64,000 bases of DNA from an uncultured Desulfobacter sp. (GTDB taxonomy: Bacteria; Desulfobacterota; Desulfobacteria; Desulfobacterales; Desulfobacteraceae): NCBI RefSeq assembly GCF_963664415.1, contig NZ_OY761445.1, positions 620,001 to 684,000 of the forward strand, given 5' to 3'. Shown in pieces: positions 9,274 to 18,666 of this stretch. Each line of letters opens with the position of its first letter. Positions within the stretch are counted from its first letter, which is position 1. A program made the translations under genes and the position numbers. The notes under the pieces are model-generated. The model had not been told where the DNA came from. It made no database searches and was given only the letters and a program-made list of their open reading frames with translations.

Positions 9274-10821
9274 CTATTTTTCCCAGAAACGCATGGTGCC
9301 GTTTTGTGCAAAGCTAAGATGCATTTTGTAGCATTCGTCCAGCAGCTGAGGCTCATGGTGGCCGCCAGTTGCCTTGGTGGCGCGATCAAGATAATCGTAC
9401 ATATAATCTTTGTAAGCCGGATGTGCACATTTATCGATGACAACCTTGGCGCGATCAACAGGCGCCAGGCCACGCAGGTCAGCCAGACCCTGCTCGGTAA
9501 CCAGGACATCAATATCGTGCTCGGTGTGGTCGACGTGGGGAACCTTGGGCACAACACCGGTGATGCCGAATTCATCATTCTTGGTGGCACGACAGGAGGG
9601 GCAGTGCATCATGGATATGTAAGCGTTACGGATAAAGTCACCGGAACCGCCGATACCGTTCAGCATGCGGGTACCGCCTGCGTGGGTGGAGTTGGCATGT
9701 GCATACATATCAAATTCAAGCGGTGTATTCATGCCGATGACGCCCGCACGACGAATGAGTTCCGGATTGTTGGAAACCTGCTGCGGACGCATCATAACCA
9801 TTTTCTTATAGGTTTCAAAATTTTTCCACCAATCAACAAATGCATCGTTGGACAAGGACAGTGACGTACAGTTGATATATTCGCATTTACCCGAATCAAG
9901 GAAGGGCAGGAAGGTATCCTGCAACACCTCGGTGAAAACGGTCAAATTCTCAAAGGGACTTGCGGTCAGGCCACCCACAACGGCGTTGGCAATGGAGCCC
10001 ACACCGGATTGCAGGGGAAGCAGGTTCTTGGGCAGACGCCCGGCCTTCACTTCAGCCTGGAAGAAATCAACGATATTGTCGGCAATGGCCTGGGCCACAT
10101 CATCGGTACCACGAAGCGCACGACCATTGTCGGGCAGCTTGGATTCAACGATGGCGACAATCTTGCTCTTGTCCGTCGGTACCCAGGGTGTACCAATACG
10201 CTGACGCAGATCAGTCACCGGATAAATTTTACGGTACGGCGGCAGATCGGTTAAAAGGATGTCGTGCATGCCTTCAAAGGAGGGCAGACCGGTATTAATT
10301 TCGACAATAATTTTGTCGGCAACATCAATGATTTCAGGCGCGGCACCCACGGCACCGGTAAGAATAATGTCACCGTTCTCGGTAATGGCGGATGCTTCAA
10401 TAACTGCCAGATCAAGCCCGCCGCCCTTATCCATGGTATAAAAACCGTATTTCAGATCCTGAGGGAACATGGAAAGGTGTTTATCACCCATGCGAATCTG
10501 GCCGCTGTTGATGGCTTTGCCCAGATTTTTACCTGTCTGGTAGGGCCAACGACGGTCGATCATGTTTAATGTGGCCATGCGGTCCTCAACCTCGGCACCG
10601 ACAGACGCACCGATAAACAGGTTGAGTCTTAACTTGCCTTGCAGATTGTTTTCCTCAACGTGGTCGCACAGTGCAATGGGCACAACTTTCGGATAGCCGA
10701 CCGGGGTAAATCCGGACATACCAACATTCAGACCATCTTCAAAGTACTGGATACATTCTTCAGGGGTTTTTACTTTGCTAAGCAGCTCTTTGCAACGTAC
10801 GCGTTCCTCTAATGTAGACAT
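9274..10821 (-). CDS. Acetyl-CoA hydrolase/transferase family, probable succinyl-CoA:acetate CoA-transferase
   Basis: A 515-residue class-I CoA-transferase of the AarC/ScpC/Ach1 group. The GVGSIANAVVGGL loop at about 273-285 and the catalytic glutamate at about 298 (FTEVLQD) are in place. Close to the C-terminus are FGITGVVPKVPHVDHTEHDI and a VTEQGLADLRG segment. In acetate-oxidising Desulfobacter this enzyme activates acetate with succinyl-CoA while closing the citric acid cycle; that assignment here is by family and context, and hydrolase activity cannot be excluded. An AAGGAGAG site precedes the start. It is a single gene, closed by the hairpin at 9207-9235. Confidence 0.88.
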   Translation of the reverse strand: MSTLEERVRCKELLSKVKTPEECIQYFEDGLNVGMSGFTPVGYPKVVPIALCDHVEENNLQGKLRLNLFIGASVGAEVEDRMATLNMIDRRWPYQTGKNLGKAINSGQIRMGDKHLSMFPQDLKYGFYTMDKGGGLDLAVIEASAITENGDIILTGAVGAAPEIIDVADKIIVEINTGLPSFEGMHDILLTDLPPYRKIYPVTDLRQRIGTPWVPTDKSKIVAIVESKLPDNGRALRGTDDVAQAIADNIVDFFQAEVKAGRLPKNLLPLQSGVGSIANAVVGGLTASPFENLTVFTEVLQDTFLPFLDSGKCEYINCTSLSLSNDAFVDWWKNFETYKKMVMMRPQQVSNNPELIRRAGVIGMNTPLEFDMYAHANSTHAGGTRMLNGIGGSGDFIRNAYISMMHCPSCRATKNDEFGITGVVPKVPHVDHTEHDIDVLVTEQGLADLRGLAPVDRAKVVIDKCAHPAYKDYMYDYLDRATKATGGHHEPQLLDECYKMHLSFAQNGTMRFWEK

Positions 10822-11253
10822 ACGCTCTTACTCTCCTTCATTGAATTTTACTTACGTACTTACGGGTGACGAAGAAATTCCCCTTTGAAGCAGCCTTAAT
10901 GCATCGACCACCTAACTAAATACCGGGGAACCGCGCCAGTTAAAGGGCCATACCGAAACAGGGTTTCAATAAAATAATTCTTAGGAGAGGGTTATATAAT
11001 GCGTCAGCGAGCATAGTCAAGAAAAATTTTTTTGACTCATTCATGGTAAAAACAGCCATTTATAAAAAAGTATGTCCGTCCTAAACAACGCTATAAATTT
11101 TTATTGAAATTTAAGTGTCGTTCTTAATTGGTCAAGTTTGCGTAAAGTTGTCATTAAAAAAAAAATAATTTGAATCCGAACGCTTTTTTTTTTAGACTAA
11201 AAACATTCATACAGTTCCCATATCCAAAAAAAAAATTGACTATCGGAGAAACA
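10822..11253. other. 432-base non-coding gap between divergent genes
   Basis: Holds the promoters of the CoA-transferase (minus) and the PAS kinase (plus). The right half is strongly A/T-rich with several A and T runs. A TTGACT and a TATAAA occur near 11032 and 11061, but 23 bases apart, which is too far for a good sigma-70 promoter. I see no repeat, RNA gene or conserved ORF. Confidence 0.5.
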
Positions 11254-12525
11254 ATGGAAAAGACAACTTCAGACCAACTTCTAAATTTTACGCAAGCAGA
11301 CAATCCGGACAATCAGAGCAAAGCGGGGGGCAGTCTGGAAGATAACTTCAAAACGTTGACGGATACGCTGCCCATCGGCATCATTTTGACTTCAGTGAAA
11401 GGTGAAATTATAAATGTGAACCCTGAAGGTCTCAATATATTAGGTCACAGTTCAGTGGAGGATCTTTCCGGCACCCCTATTCAGTCATTCTATTATAATA
11501 AAGAAGACCGAGACATTTTTTTAAAAAAAATTGATACAGGGCGAGTCCGCGATCTGGAAGTACGATTTCAAAAATGTGACGGCAGCGCAATCTGGTGCTC
11601 CATGTCTTCCGTAATCCAGGAAAACAGCCCCAGGGGACGTTATTTTATCACCTCACTTTTGGATATTACCCGGAGAAAGGAGATGGAGGAAGAAAAATCG
11701 GATCTTTTGATCCAGTTAACCCAAACCGATAAGCTGGCCTCCATTGGACAGCTTGCTGCCGGCATCGCCCACGAAATTAACAATCCGGTAGGATATGTCA
11801 CCAGTAACCTGAACTCTCTTGAAGAGTACCTGTCCGATATTCGAAAGCTCATTGAACTGGATCAAACGCTGATCAAAGGCCTGGGTGACATTAGCCTCCC
11901 TGAAAAATTGAAAAAAATGACCGAGGCAGCACATGAATATGCGCGGGAAATTGACATTGACTTTCTTCAGGAAGATATGGATGAGCTCATAAAAGACTGC
12001 ATTGACGGACTGGAGCGAATCAAAAAAATCGTTATAGATTTAAAGGATTTTGCCCATCCCGGTAAAAAAGACATTGAAACCGTTGATATCAATGCCGGTA
12101 TTGAAACCACGCTGAATGTGGCGGCCAATGAATTAAAATACAAAACAACCGTGCATAAAGATTTAGGTAATTTGCCCTTGATCAAAGGCATCCCCCAGCA
12201 GCTTAATCAGGTTTTTTTGAACATACTTGTAAACGCAGCCCAGGCCATTGAAGAAAAAGGTGAAATCCGAATCAAGACGTGGCAGAAAAACAACAACGTA
12301 TTTCTTGCAATTTCAGATACCGGCTGCGGCATCGACCCCCAAAATATATCTAAAATTTTTGACCCTTTTTTCACCACAAAGGAGGTGGGCAAAGGGACGG
12401 GGTTAGGTATGAATATCGCATATAACATCATTCAGCAGCATGGTGGTACCATTACCGTTAAAAGCGAAATAAACAAAGGGACCACCTTTACCGTCAAGCT
12501 GCCCGTTCCCGAAGACACAAAATAA
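11254..12525 (+). CDS. Soluble PAS histidine kinase
   Basis: A cytoplasmic sensor kinase of 423 residues with no membrane segment. It has a PAS domain (about 30-150: DTLPIGIILTSVKGEIINVNPEG), then HisKA with the phosphoacceptor histidine in LAAGIAHEINNPVGYVTSN, a helical insert of about 60 residues between H-box and ATPase, then HATPase_c with N-box ILVNAAQAIEEKG, DTGCGID and GTGLGMNIAYN. The ATG at 11254 has CGGAGA upstream, whereas the frame continues to a TTG at 11170 with no ribosome site. Its 3' end overlaps the convergent receiver gene by 32 bases. The receiver and HDOD genes next door are plausible partners. Confidence 0.88.
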   Translation: MEKTTSDQLLNFTQADNPDNQSKAGGSLEDNFKTLTDTLPIGIILTSVKGEIINVNPEGLNILGHSSVEDLSGTPIQSFYYNKEDRDIFLKKIDTGRVRDLEVRFQKCDGSAIWCSMSSVIQENSPRGRYFITSLLDITRRKEMEEEKSDLLIQLTQTDKLASIGQLAAGIAHEINNPVGYVTSNLNSLEEYLSDIRKLIELDQTLIKGLGDISLPEKLKKMTEAAHEYAREIDIDFLQEDMDELIKDCIDGLERIKKIVIDLKDFAHPGKKDIETVDINAGIETTLNVAANELKYKTTVHKDLGNLPLIKGIPQQLNQVFLNILVNAAQAIEEKGEIRIKTWQKNNNVFLAISDTGCGIDPQNISKIFDPFFTTKEVGKGTGLGMNIAYNIIQQHGGTITVKSEINKGTTFTVKLPVPEDTK

Positions 12526-13339
12526 ACCCTTTACGCCTAAATCGTCCGGTCAAAGCAGACAGGGTCATGGCATAAATTTTGTCATCTATTGGTATATCGA
12601 ACGCCACCTGGCCGGTTTGCGATTCAAACACGGGGGACATTTTTTTCATCACATCTTTTGAAAAATAATCCGCCAGACAATTTCCCACGCAGATCATGCG
12701 GTCATTTATTTTTAATTTTTCAGCCTGACGGTTGATCAATATAATCGTCCGGTCATAACTTACGCCCATAGCTGCCAAAGGAAGCCCCCGGAAAAGCACC
12801 CGTGTCAGTTCAAGGGCCTGATTCTGAAGCTCAAGTTCCCTTGTCCGCTGTTTGATAATATCTTCTAAGTCTTTATTGATTTGTTCCAGTTCCTTATTTT
12901 TTGCCGCCAGCATTAAATGCAAAGACTTATTTGACTGGATAAGGTCATAGCGTTCAAGGGCTTTTCTGATCTCCTGCTTGAGATCGTCATCGTTCCATGG
13001 TTTTAAAAGGAATTTGTAGACATGGCCTTCATTTATTGATGCCTTAATGGAATCGATTTCAGTGTACCCGGTCAAAAGAATTCTTATGGTATCCGGATAA
13101 GTTTCCCGAACCTTGGCCAGAAATGAAATGCCTGACATCTCAGGCATCCGATGATCTGAAATAACCAGATGAATGTCCTGGGATGCCATGATCTTTAACC
13201 CTTCTTCACCATTTGCTGCAGTCAACAGATCAAAATTCTCTTTTCGCAGCAAACGCTTTAACGCAGCAAGGATTTGTTGTTCATCATCAACACAAAGTAT
13301 CGTGTGTTTTGGCGTACTATTCATCGACAGATGTTCCAT
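12494..13339 (-). CDS. Receiver-domain response regulator with coiled coil and PAS-like output
   Basis: A 281-residue protein. The receiver domain (about 8-125) has the acidic pocket CVDDEQ, the phosphoacceptor aspartate in LVISDHRMPEMSG and the LLTGY/FLLKPW motifs, a variant common in RpfG-like regulators. A coiled coil (about 140-170, KNKELEQINKDLEDIIKQRTREL) follows, then a PAS-like tail (LPLAAMGVSYDRTIILINRQAEKL) with no DNA-binding or enzymatic signature. It may be an adaptor in the same pathway as the kinase overlapping its 3' end and the HDOD gene upstream. An ATG at 13324 is an alternative start. Confidence 0.82.
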   Translation of the reverse strand: MEHLSMNSTPKHTILCVDDEQQILAALKRLLRKENFDLLTAANGEEGLKIMASQDIHLVISDHRMPEMSGISFLAKVRETYPDTIRILLTGYTEIDSIKASINEGHVYKFLLKPWNDDDLKQEIRKALERYDLIQSNKSLHLMLAAKNKELEQINKDLEDIIKQRTRELELQNQALELTRVLFRGLPLAAMGVSYDRTIILINRQAEKLKINDRMICVGNCLADYFSKDVMKKMSPVFESQTGQVAFDIPIDDKIYAMTLSALTGRFRRKGFILCLRERAA

Positions 13340-13383
13340 CCCATTTAAAATATTGATATAAGAATTTCACTTCGGCCATGGTG

Positions 13384-13546
13384 GCTATTATAGTGCCTGA
13401 ACGAAAACCCGTGTTTGGACGAAAAGTTGCCCAAATGCAAGGCGCAGAAAAATTTGCATCCGGAGCAACCTCATGGTTGTGAGGATTGCAAATTTTTCTG
13501 CAACGCAGCAGTTGGGTGACTTTTCGTTCAAACACTATTATAGAAA
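13384..13546. repeat. Palindromic repeat family A, copy 1
   Basis: About 160 bases forming a large imperfect inverted repeat. Both ends carry CTATTATAG. Inside lie TTTGGACGAAAAGTT / ACTTTTCGTTCAAAC and, closer to the centre, CAGAAAAATTTGCA / TGCAAATTTTTCTG. The left end has an extra 18-base partial duplication. Related sequence occurs at 39808-39920 and a short form at 26056-26095. The right end supplies the stop codon of the HDOD gene. Confidence 0.8.
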
Positions 13547-14419
13547 AAACGCCCATGCATCGTCGATCAAAGTCTCGACTTTGGGAAACCATTTATCGGC
13601 CGATTCAATCCAGACATTGAACCGCTTTCTGGCGTGGGGATCAAAATATGCGTATTTAATATTTCCCGGGGATGTATTGTTGTTCAAAAAATCAGCATAA
13701 TAACTGTTAATGACACCATCCGCCATATTTACAATCATAGTTTCATCAAAGAAGGCCGCGCCGGGTTGAACGGCATGGTGCGAATAGATTGTGTTGGCCA
13801 GATGTGGCGGAAGATCCCACTTTTTTATGAAAAAATATCCGACTTCAGGATGACAAGCCGGCAGTACTTTTTTTTCTGCCTCCAGATACATCAGGCCATT
13901 CTCACGGGCATGTTCGATCACCTCAATGAAATCATCGGGAAAATAATGGGCCAGCATCAATTTTCCCATGTCATGGAGTAATCCGCAGACAAAGCATTTT
14001 TCCGGATCGCCAACCTTAGTCTGCTCTGCCATATATTTGCTCAGAACCGCAACGCTGATTGAATGCCTCCAGAAACGGTCAACATTGAAATGCATATTTG
14101 ATTTTTTCTCAAACAGATGGTCCAAAATATTAAAGGTTGAAAGCGACAGGACTATATTTCGTATGGCGTCGAACCCCAAAATAATGGCGGCTTCATTGGT
14201 GGTTGAAATTTTCTCTCTCAATCCGAAAAAAGCGGAATTTACCAGCTGAAGCATTTTAAACACAATGGCCTGATCTTTTTCAATGGCCCGGGATAAAGAA
14301 TCATTTGTTGTATTTGGATCATTGAGCATTGCATTTACTTTTGTTACAATTACCGGCAGAGAAGGCAAATCCCGAATCTTTCCAAATCGTTTTAGAAATT
14401 CTACTTTTGTTTTTTTCAA
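13538..14419 (-). CDS. HDOD domain signalling protein
   Basis: A 293-residue HDOD (HD-related output) domain protein: IRDLPSLPVIVTKVNAML at the start, SRAIEKDQAIVFKMLQLVNSAFFGL, AAIILGFDAIRNIVLSLS, and GLLHDMGKLMLAHYFPDDF with an HD-like pair. HDOD proteins lack proven phosphodiesterase activity and usually act in two-component or chemotaxis-linked regulation. The start appears to be TTG (14419) with AAGGCG upstream. Its last codons and stop lie inside the end of the family-A repeat, so the repeat may have altered the original C-terminus. It lies upstream of the receiver gene on the same strand, separated only by the repeat. Confidence 0.85.
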   Translation of the reverse strand: MKKTKVEFLKRFGKIRDLPSLPVIVTKVNAMLNDPNTTNDSLSRAIEKDQAIVFKMLQLVNSAFFGLREKISTTNEAAIILGFDAIRNIVLSLSTFNILDHLFEKKSNMHFNVDRFWRHSISVAVLSKYMAEQTKVGDPEKCFVCGLLHDMGKLMLAHYFPDDFIEVIEHARENGLMYLEAEKKVLPACHPEVGYFFIKKWDLPPHLANTIYSHHAVQPGAAFFDETMIVNMADGVINSYYADFLNNNTSPGNIKYAYFDPHARKRFNVWIESADKWFPKVETLIDDAWAFFL

Positions 14420-14577
14420 TTGGGGCGCCTTTAGAAAGCTGATTACTTAATTGTTAGACCGAATTTTTCCACAAACGATATGGGAAATATGACATTAATC
14501 TCAAATTTTGTAAAGTACGCATCGCCCACTTTAAGACGAGCCTTAACCCTAACTTTTTGATACGGAAACCAAATTCT

Positions 14578-16824
14578 ATGAAGAATATCCTTTTCGTTGA
14601 TGATGATCCAAAAATTCTGGCAAGTTTAAAACGAATATTACGTAAATTTACCAACGACTGGAACTTTTATATCGCCCAAAGCGTTGATGAAGGTATTCAC
14701 TTAATCGGAAACAAAAAAATTGACCTGGTACTTTGTGATATTCTGATGCCCGAAAAAGACGGGTTTGAAATGCTCAAAACGCTTAAAGCCGACGAAAAAA
14801 CAAAATCCATTCCAGTGCTAATGCTCACCGGAATGCTTGACTCAAACTTGAAACTCAAAGCACTGAGTATGGGTGCGGCAGATCTGCTCAATAAGCCCAT
14901 TGAAAAGGCAGAATTGGTCACAAGAATCAGTAACGGTTTAAAAATAAAAGAGTATCATGACCAAATCCTTGACCATAATCTTTTTCTTGAAAAAAGGATA
15001 CAGGAGAGAACCCGGCATGCTATGATGGCTGCGAAAATAGGCGCTATTCTGGTCAAGGGAACGGATGTCAATGAAATGGCCGAAGAATGCTGCGATGCAA
15101 TTGTCCATTATCTTGACACCGCATTTGCCCGAATCTGGATTCTCAATGAAGAAAACAATCAACTTGAAGTCATCGCACGTGACGGGATGTTTACCCGTCT
15201 TGACGGTGAGTGTTGCATTATTTGCCCCGGACATTTAATTGCTGAAAAAATCGTCAAAGAAAAGAGTGCTGTTCTTTCCAACTCAATTATTGAAGACCCC
15301 GATATCGATAATCCAACATGGTTAAAAAAAGAAAAAATAACGGCTTTTGCCGGCCACCCCCTGATTGTGGGAAATCGCACAGTGGGTGTTGTAACAATGT
15401 TTGCAAGGCGACGGCTTGAAACGGCTGAACTGGATGCAATTGCCTCAATCGCAGATAAAATTGCATTGGGGCTTGACAGAAAAAAGGCTGAAGAAAAGGC
15501 CTGGTTTTTATCTTATCATGATACCCTGACACGCCTGCCCAACCGGCATTTTTTTTTAAAGGCGATCAAATCAGAGATCGAATACGCAGGGCGGTATAAA
15601 AAAAAATTTGCCGTAGTACTCATCGACCTTGATTACTTCAACCAGGTTAACGAAAGCCTAGGGCATAATGCTGGCGATCAATGTTTGCAGCATATCTCAG
15701 ATAGATTAAAAAACTGTTTGAGATCCAGTGATCTGCTGGCTCGTCTGGTCTCAAAAGAGACGCCCATGGCCCGCATGGGCGGAGATGAATTTGTTATTCT
15801 CCTACAAAACACAAATGATATTTTTGAAATTGGCCAGGCTTGCCAGAGATTGTTAGACGAATTCAACCAACCGATTTACCTCGAAAAAAAAGAGGTCTTC
15901 ATTTCAGCAAGTATAAGTGCGGCCGTGTTCCCCGGGGATGGGACCAATCCCGATGTTTTATTGAAAAATACGGAAACGGCACTGTATGATGCCAAAAAAA
16001 AAGGAGCCGGTGGATTTTCATTTTATTCAGACTCCATGAATCTGGCCTCAACCAAACTGTTTGACATGGGAAATAAACTGAGAAAAGCGATAGCCAATAA
16101 ACAATTTGCGCTCTATTTTCAGCCTAAAGTCAGGCTTATAGGAAAAAAAATTGTGGGTGCCGAAGCCCTGATACGTTGGGAAATCGAAAAGGGACAATTT
16201 ATTCCGCCCTCTGAGTTTATACCGATTGCAGAAAAGAACGGCATGATTGTACCCATTGGGGAATGGGTACTTGACACCGCGTGCAAAACTTGCCGGACGT
16301 TTCATCGGGCAGGCCAAACAGAGGTTCATATTGCAGTGAATGTATCTGCATTCCAACTGAGTCAAACCGACCTATCCGATAACGTGGCAGCCATTCTTGA
16401 ACAAAATAAAATCGCTCCGAAAAGTATTGAGCTTGAAATCACCGAAACTCTCATTATGTCCAACCCTGAAAAAGCCATCGAAAATCTTAAACAATTAAAA
16501 CAACTCGGATTCACCATTTCCCTTGATGATTTTGGCACCGGTTACTCCTCTTTGGCTTATCTTCAAAGGCTGCCCATTGACTATGTAAAGATAGATATCT
16601 CTTTTATCAGACAAATCCTTGTTAGCCCCAACGACGCCGTAATGGTTAAAACAATCATTGACATGGCGCATAACTTAGGCCTGCAGGTCGTTGCCGAAGG
16701 GGTTGAAGAGGAAGAACAGACGAAACTTTTAGAAAGATTGGGGTGTGACATTGTTCAGGGGTTCCTTTTTGGCCGCCCCATGCCAGAGCAACAACTCTTG
16801 CAGTTGTTAAATCAAAACTCTTAG
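14578..16824 (+). CDS. REC-GAF-GGDEF-EAL c-di-GMP signalling protein
   Basis: A 748-residue protein. The receiver (1-120) has LFVDDDPKI and the aspartate in LVLCDILMPEKDG. A GAF domain (about 145-300) follows, then a diguanylate cyclase domain (about 315-480) with an intact MGGDEF. An EAL phosphodiesterase domain (about 495-745) has GAEALIRWE, LEITETLIM and DDFGTGYSSLAYL, so both enzymatic halves look competent. Between an RSSD (possible inhibitory site) and GGDEF there are about ten extra residues (LVSKETPMAR), unlike the usual five-residue spacing. The ATG at 14578 is preferred over a TTG at 14557, although no strong ribosome site is visible. Confidence 0.9.
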   Translation: MKNILFVDDDPKILASLKRILRKFTNDWNFYIAQSVDEGIHLIGNKKIDLVLCDILMPEKDGFEMLKTLKADEKTKSIPVLMLTGMLDSNLKLKALSMGAADLLNKPIEKAELVTRISNGLKIKEYHDQILDHNLFLEKRIQERTRHAMMAAKIGAILVKGTDVNEMAEECCDAIVHYLDTAFARIWILNEENNQLEVIARDGMFTRLDGECCIICPGHLIAEKIVKEKSAVLSNSIIEDPDIDNPTWLKKEKITAFAGHPLIVGNRTVGVVTMFARRRLETAELDAIASIADKIALGLDRKKAEEKAWFLSYHDTLTRLPNRHFFLKAIKSEIEYAGRYKKKFAVVLIDLDYFNQVNESLGHNAGDQCLQHISDRLKNCLRSSDLLARLVSKETPMARMGGDEFVILLQNTNDIFEIGQACQRLLDEFNQPIYLEKKEVFISASISAAVFPGDGTNPDVLLKNTETALYDAKKKGAGGFSFYSDSMNLASTKLFDMGNKLRKAIANKQFALYFQPKVRLIGKKIVGAEALIRWEIEKGQFIPPSEFIPIAEKNGMIVPIGEWVLDTACKTCRTFHRAGQTEVHIAVNVSAFQLSQTDLSDNVAAILEQNKIAPKSIELEITETLIMSNPEKAIENLKQLKQLGFTISLDDFGTGYSSLAYLQRLPIDYVKIDISFIRQILVSPNDAVMVKTIIDMAHNLGLQVVAEGVEEEEQTKLLERLGCDIVQGFLFGRPMPEQQLLQLLNQNS

Positions 16825-16832
16825 AACGCATT

Positions 16833-16869
16833 CTACAATTTTATATTGTAGCAATTGAAATTTTTTCTT
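16833..16869 (+). terminator. Short hairpin plus T-run after the GGDEF-EAL gene
   Basis: CTACAAT/ATTGTAG pair around a five-base loop (16833-16851), followed by a T-rich stretch to 16869. The stem is A/T-rich, so its strength is uncertain. Confidence 0.45.
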
Positions 16870-16921
16870 TAAAGATATAAAGTTATATCAATACATTCTA
16901 CTATCACAAGAGTATCGTATT

Positions 16922-17241
16922 ATGGCAACTATGTCTCGTCCGTGGCAGGCGTTCTGGGTTGTTACTGCGGTTATCGTCCTCACGGACTCTTTTTTCATAT
17001 TTATCAATTACCTGCCTGGCAGATGTTGGACCAGGAAATCGAAAGACGCAATGATGCATTACGTTCCGGATTTCAGATATCTCTGATCTCCAGTGCCACC
17101 AACATGCAGCAAATCGCCACATATATTGCCAATGACGTTCATGTCCCTGCAAGTTTTCTCAAAGGAAAGCTGGCTGTGGAAAAGGAAGGGGGGGGGAAGC
17201 CGTCGGCAAAGAGGCTGCCCGTATGCGGGCAGAACTTTATA
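16922..17241 (+). pseudogene. Cache-type sensor kinase, 5' fragment (broken)
   Basis: The N-terminus of a membrane sensor. MATMSRPWQAFW leads into a hydrophobic helix (VVTAVIVLTDSFFIFINYL). The frame then slips and continues as AWQMLDQEIERRNDALRSGF and NMQQIATYIANDVHV, typical of the membrane-proximal part of double-Cache sensors. A second slip sits at a run of nine G (17189-17197), after which EAARMRAELY is readable. The gene is interrupted at 17241 by the insertion sequence and resumes at 18768. Intact relatives have about 140 residues of Cache domain between AELY and AVLLNRE; here the two abut once the IS is removed, so a deletion preceded the insertion. Confidence 0.75.
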
Positions 17242-17263
17242 GGGCGCATTCCCATTTTCACGG

Positions 17264-18448
17264 TTATGCAGCTAACAATGAAATATGTGAATTGGCCATT
17301 TGTTTCAGACAGTTCCATCGTCCCGATTTATAGTATGAGCGCAGCATGAGCATTTTCTCCGCATTTTCTTTATACCAAAAAATGCAGGGACCCTTGAGTC
17401 TCAAATTGACAACTCTTCGAATCGAACTTTCAATCGCACCACTGCCAATCGGCAAATTCAATGCCTTTACCGTTGGGAAAGCAAGACGGTGCCTATTACG
17501 TACAAAATAATCCCGTTCTGTCTTTATGGCTTTGCTGTTCCGGCCTCGACAAAGAGCCTGTACTTCTTGTACGACCGTTGCCGATTCACCTTTTAGCAAA
17601 AACCGTCGCTGTTTTGAGACCCAGGCTTTACGTTTTTTGGCTGACCAGTTTTTTCGTAATCCTGCAACCTTTCCCAGATGCTCTACTGCATGATAAAAAT
17701 CAAGGAGTTCATGCACACTCTCCGGATTCAACCCCAGTGCCTTGATCAGACCAGGGACTCGATTCCATATCCAATGAGCCCCGTCCGCAACAAACAACAC
17801 CTTGTCTGCTTTTTGGATGCAAAGAGACTTCAAATAGCCCTTCAGCAGCAGAAACAAGCCATCAGGCCCATTAAAACCGCCATCAATAAATGGGGCAAAG
17901 CTTTTTTCCTGTTTCCCATGGGCATCGACGACATAAATAATCAACAGCTTGGGTTCTCTCCAAGCCCCATGATATCTGGTTCTTCCTTTGGCTGTCCGGG
18001 GACCTCGCTTTTTTTCCCGCAATCGAGTCCGGCCACCATCGGTGCTTATGACAACCCGACGACCTTGAAGGTTGTCCTCTTCATTTAAGGGGAGCAGACC
18101 CATTTGCTGTACCACCCGTGCTCGTTCTGCGTAGCGGTAGGCCAGTTTCCGGATCACCTTAACATCCAGGATAGTGCCATGATCACAAAGGACCTGACGT
18201 ACTTCCTCAAATGAGCTCAGTAACGCGGACCAGGCGCTGACCATCGCCGCCAAGATTGGTGTACATCGATCATGAATCCCGAGCAAAGCCAAAGCAGCAT
18301 ACAAGCCCTTATATCTTTTGCCATTTCGACGGTCACAGGCTCTTCGATAGTATCGAACATGGATTGGGATCGTGCAACCTGAGCTGGTTTGAATTTGAAC
18401 TGTCTCAAACCCTTCACTTTTCATTCGGCCAGGCCAGCTACGCACCAA
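17264..18448 (-). CDS. ISKra4-family transposase, main (catalytic) frame
   Basis: About 394 residues carrying the catalytic region. STDGGRTRLRE, LFVADGAHWIWNRVPG, LLDFYHAVEHLGK and IGSGAIESSIRRVVNLRLKG supply the D, D and E of a DDE transposase in the spacing I know from ISKra4-type elements. The C-terminus (NAEKMLMLRSYYKSGRW) is intact. It lacks its own good start. The frame is open upstream of 18448 through ...SPEHNEQERELVRSWPGRM, and meets the 61-residue upstream frame at an A9 run (18498-18506). It is therefore probably the downstream half of a frameshifted protein. Confidence 0.88.
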   Translation of the reverse strand: MVRSWPGRMKSEGFETVQIQTSSGCTIPIHVRYYRRACDRRNGKRYKGLYAALALLGIHDRCTPILAAMVSAWSALLSSFEEVRQVLCDHGTILDVKVIRKLAYRYAERARVVQQMGLLPLNEEDNLQGRRVVISTDGGRTRLREKKRGPRTAKGRTRYHGAWREPKLLIIYVVDAHGKQEKSFAPFIDGGFNGPDGLFLLLKGYLKSLCIQKADKVLFVADGAHWIWNRVPGLIKALGLNPESVHELLDFYHAVEHLGKVAGLRKNWSAKKRKAWVSKQRRFLLKGESATVVQEVQALCRGRNSKAIKTERDYFVRNRHRLAFPTVKALNLPIGSGAIESSIRRVVNLRLKGPCIFWYKENAEKMLMLRSYYKSGRWNCLKQMANSHISLLAA

Positions 18449-18480
18449 CTCTCTTTCTTGTTCGTTATGCTCTGGAGAGT

Positions 18481-18666
18481 TTATACTGGTTTGGACTTTT
18501 TTTTTAGCATCAACGCGGCTAAACGATTGGTATAGCTTAAAATTTCTTGTTCAACCTGAATGAGTTCTTCCGGACTGCGAATTAGCCGTTTCTCTTTGTC
18601 CAGCTGTTTCAATAATTCATATATTTCTTCTACCGTTTCGCAGGATTCAGCCTTTTTGAGTTTCAT
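18481..18666 (-). CDS. Transposase N-terminal frame (orfA) with slippery end
   Basis: A 61-residue frame from an ATG inside the IS: MKLKKAESCETVEEIYELL...IRSPEELIQVEQEILSYTNRLAALML. It matches the N-terminal helical part of single-frame relatives, as I remember them. After LAALML it enters a run of nine A followed by G (reads A-AAA-AAG) and stops nine codons later. A -1 slip there yields KKKVQTSINSPEHNEQ, which continues into the catalytic frame. It may be programmed frameshifting or an inactivating indel. Confidence 0.75.
   Translation of the reverse strand: MKLKKAESCETVEEIYELLKQLDKEKRLIRSPEELIQVEQEILSYTNRLAALMLKKKSKPV

Noticed and set aside
9304..9864. Long plus-strand open frame opposite the CoA-transferase gene
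   Set aside because: It lies wholly antisense to a clearly coding gene with strong family motifs, and has no recognisable domain or ribosome site. The same applies to other long antisense frames over kinase genes (for example 24312-24725 and 26669-27340).
11032..11066. TTGACT ... TATAAA promoter before the PAS kinase
   Set aside because: The spacer is 23 bases, too long for a sigma-70 promoter.
13317..13592. Small gene of 91 codons between the receiver and HDOD genes
   Set aside because: It reads through the palindromic family-A repeat and the start of the receiver gene and has no domain character.
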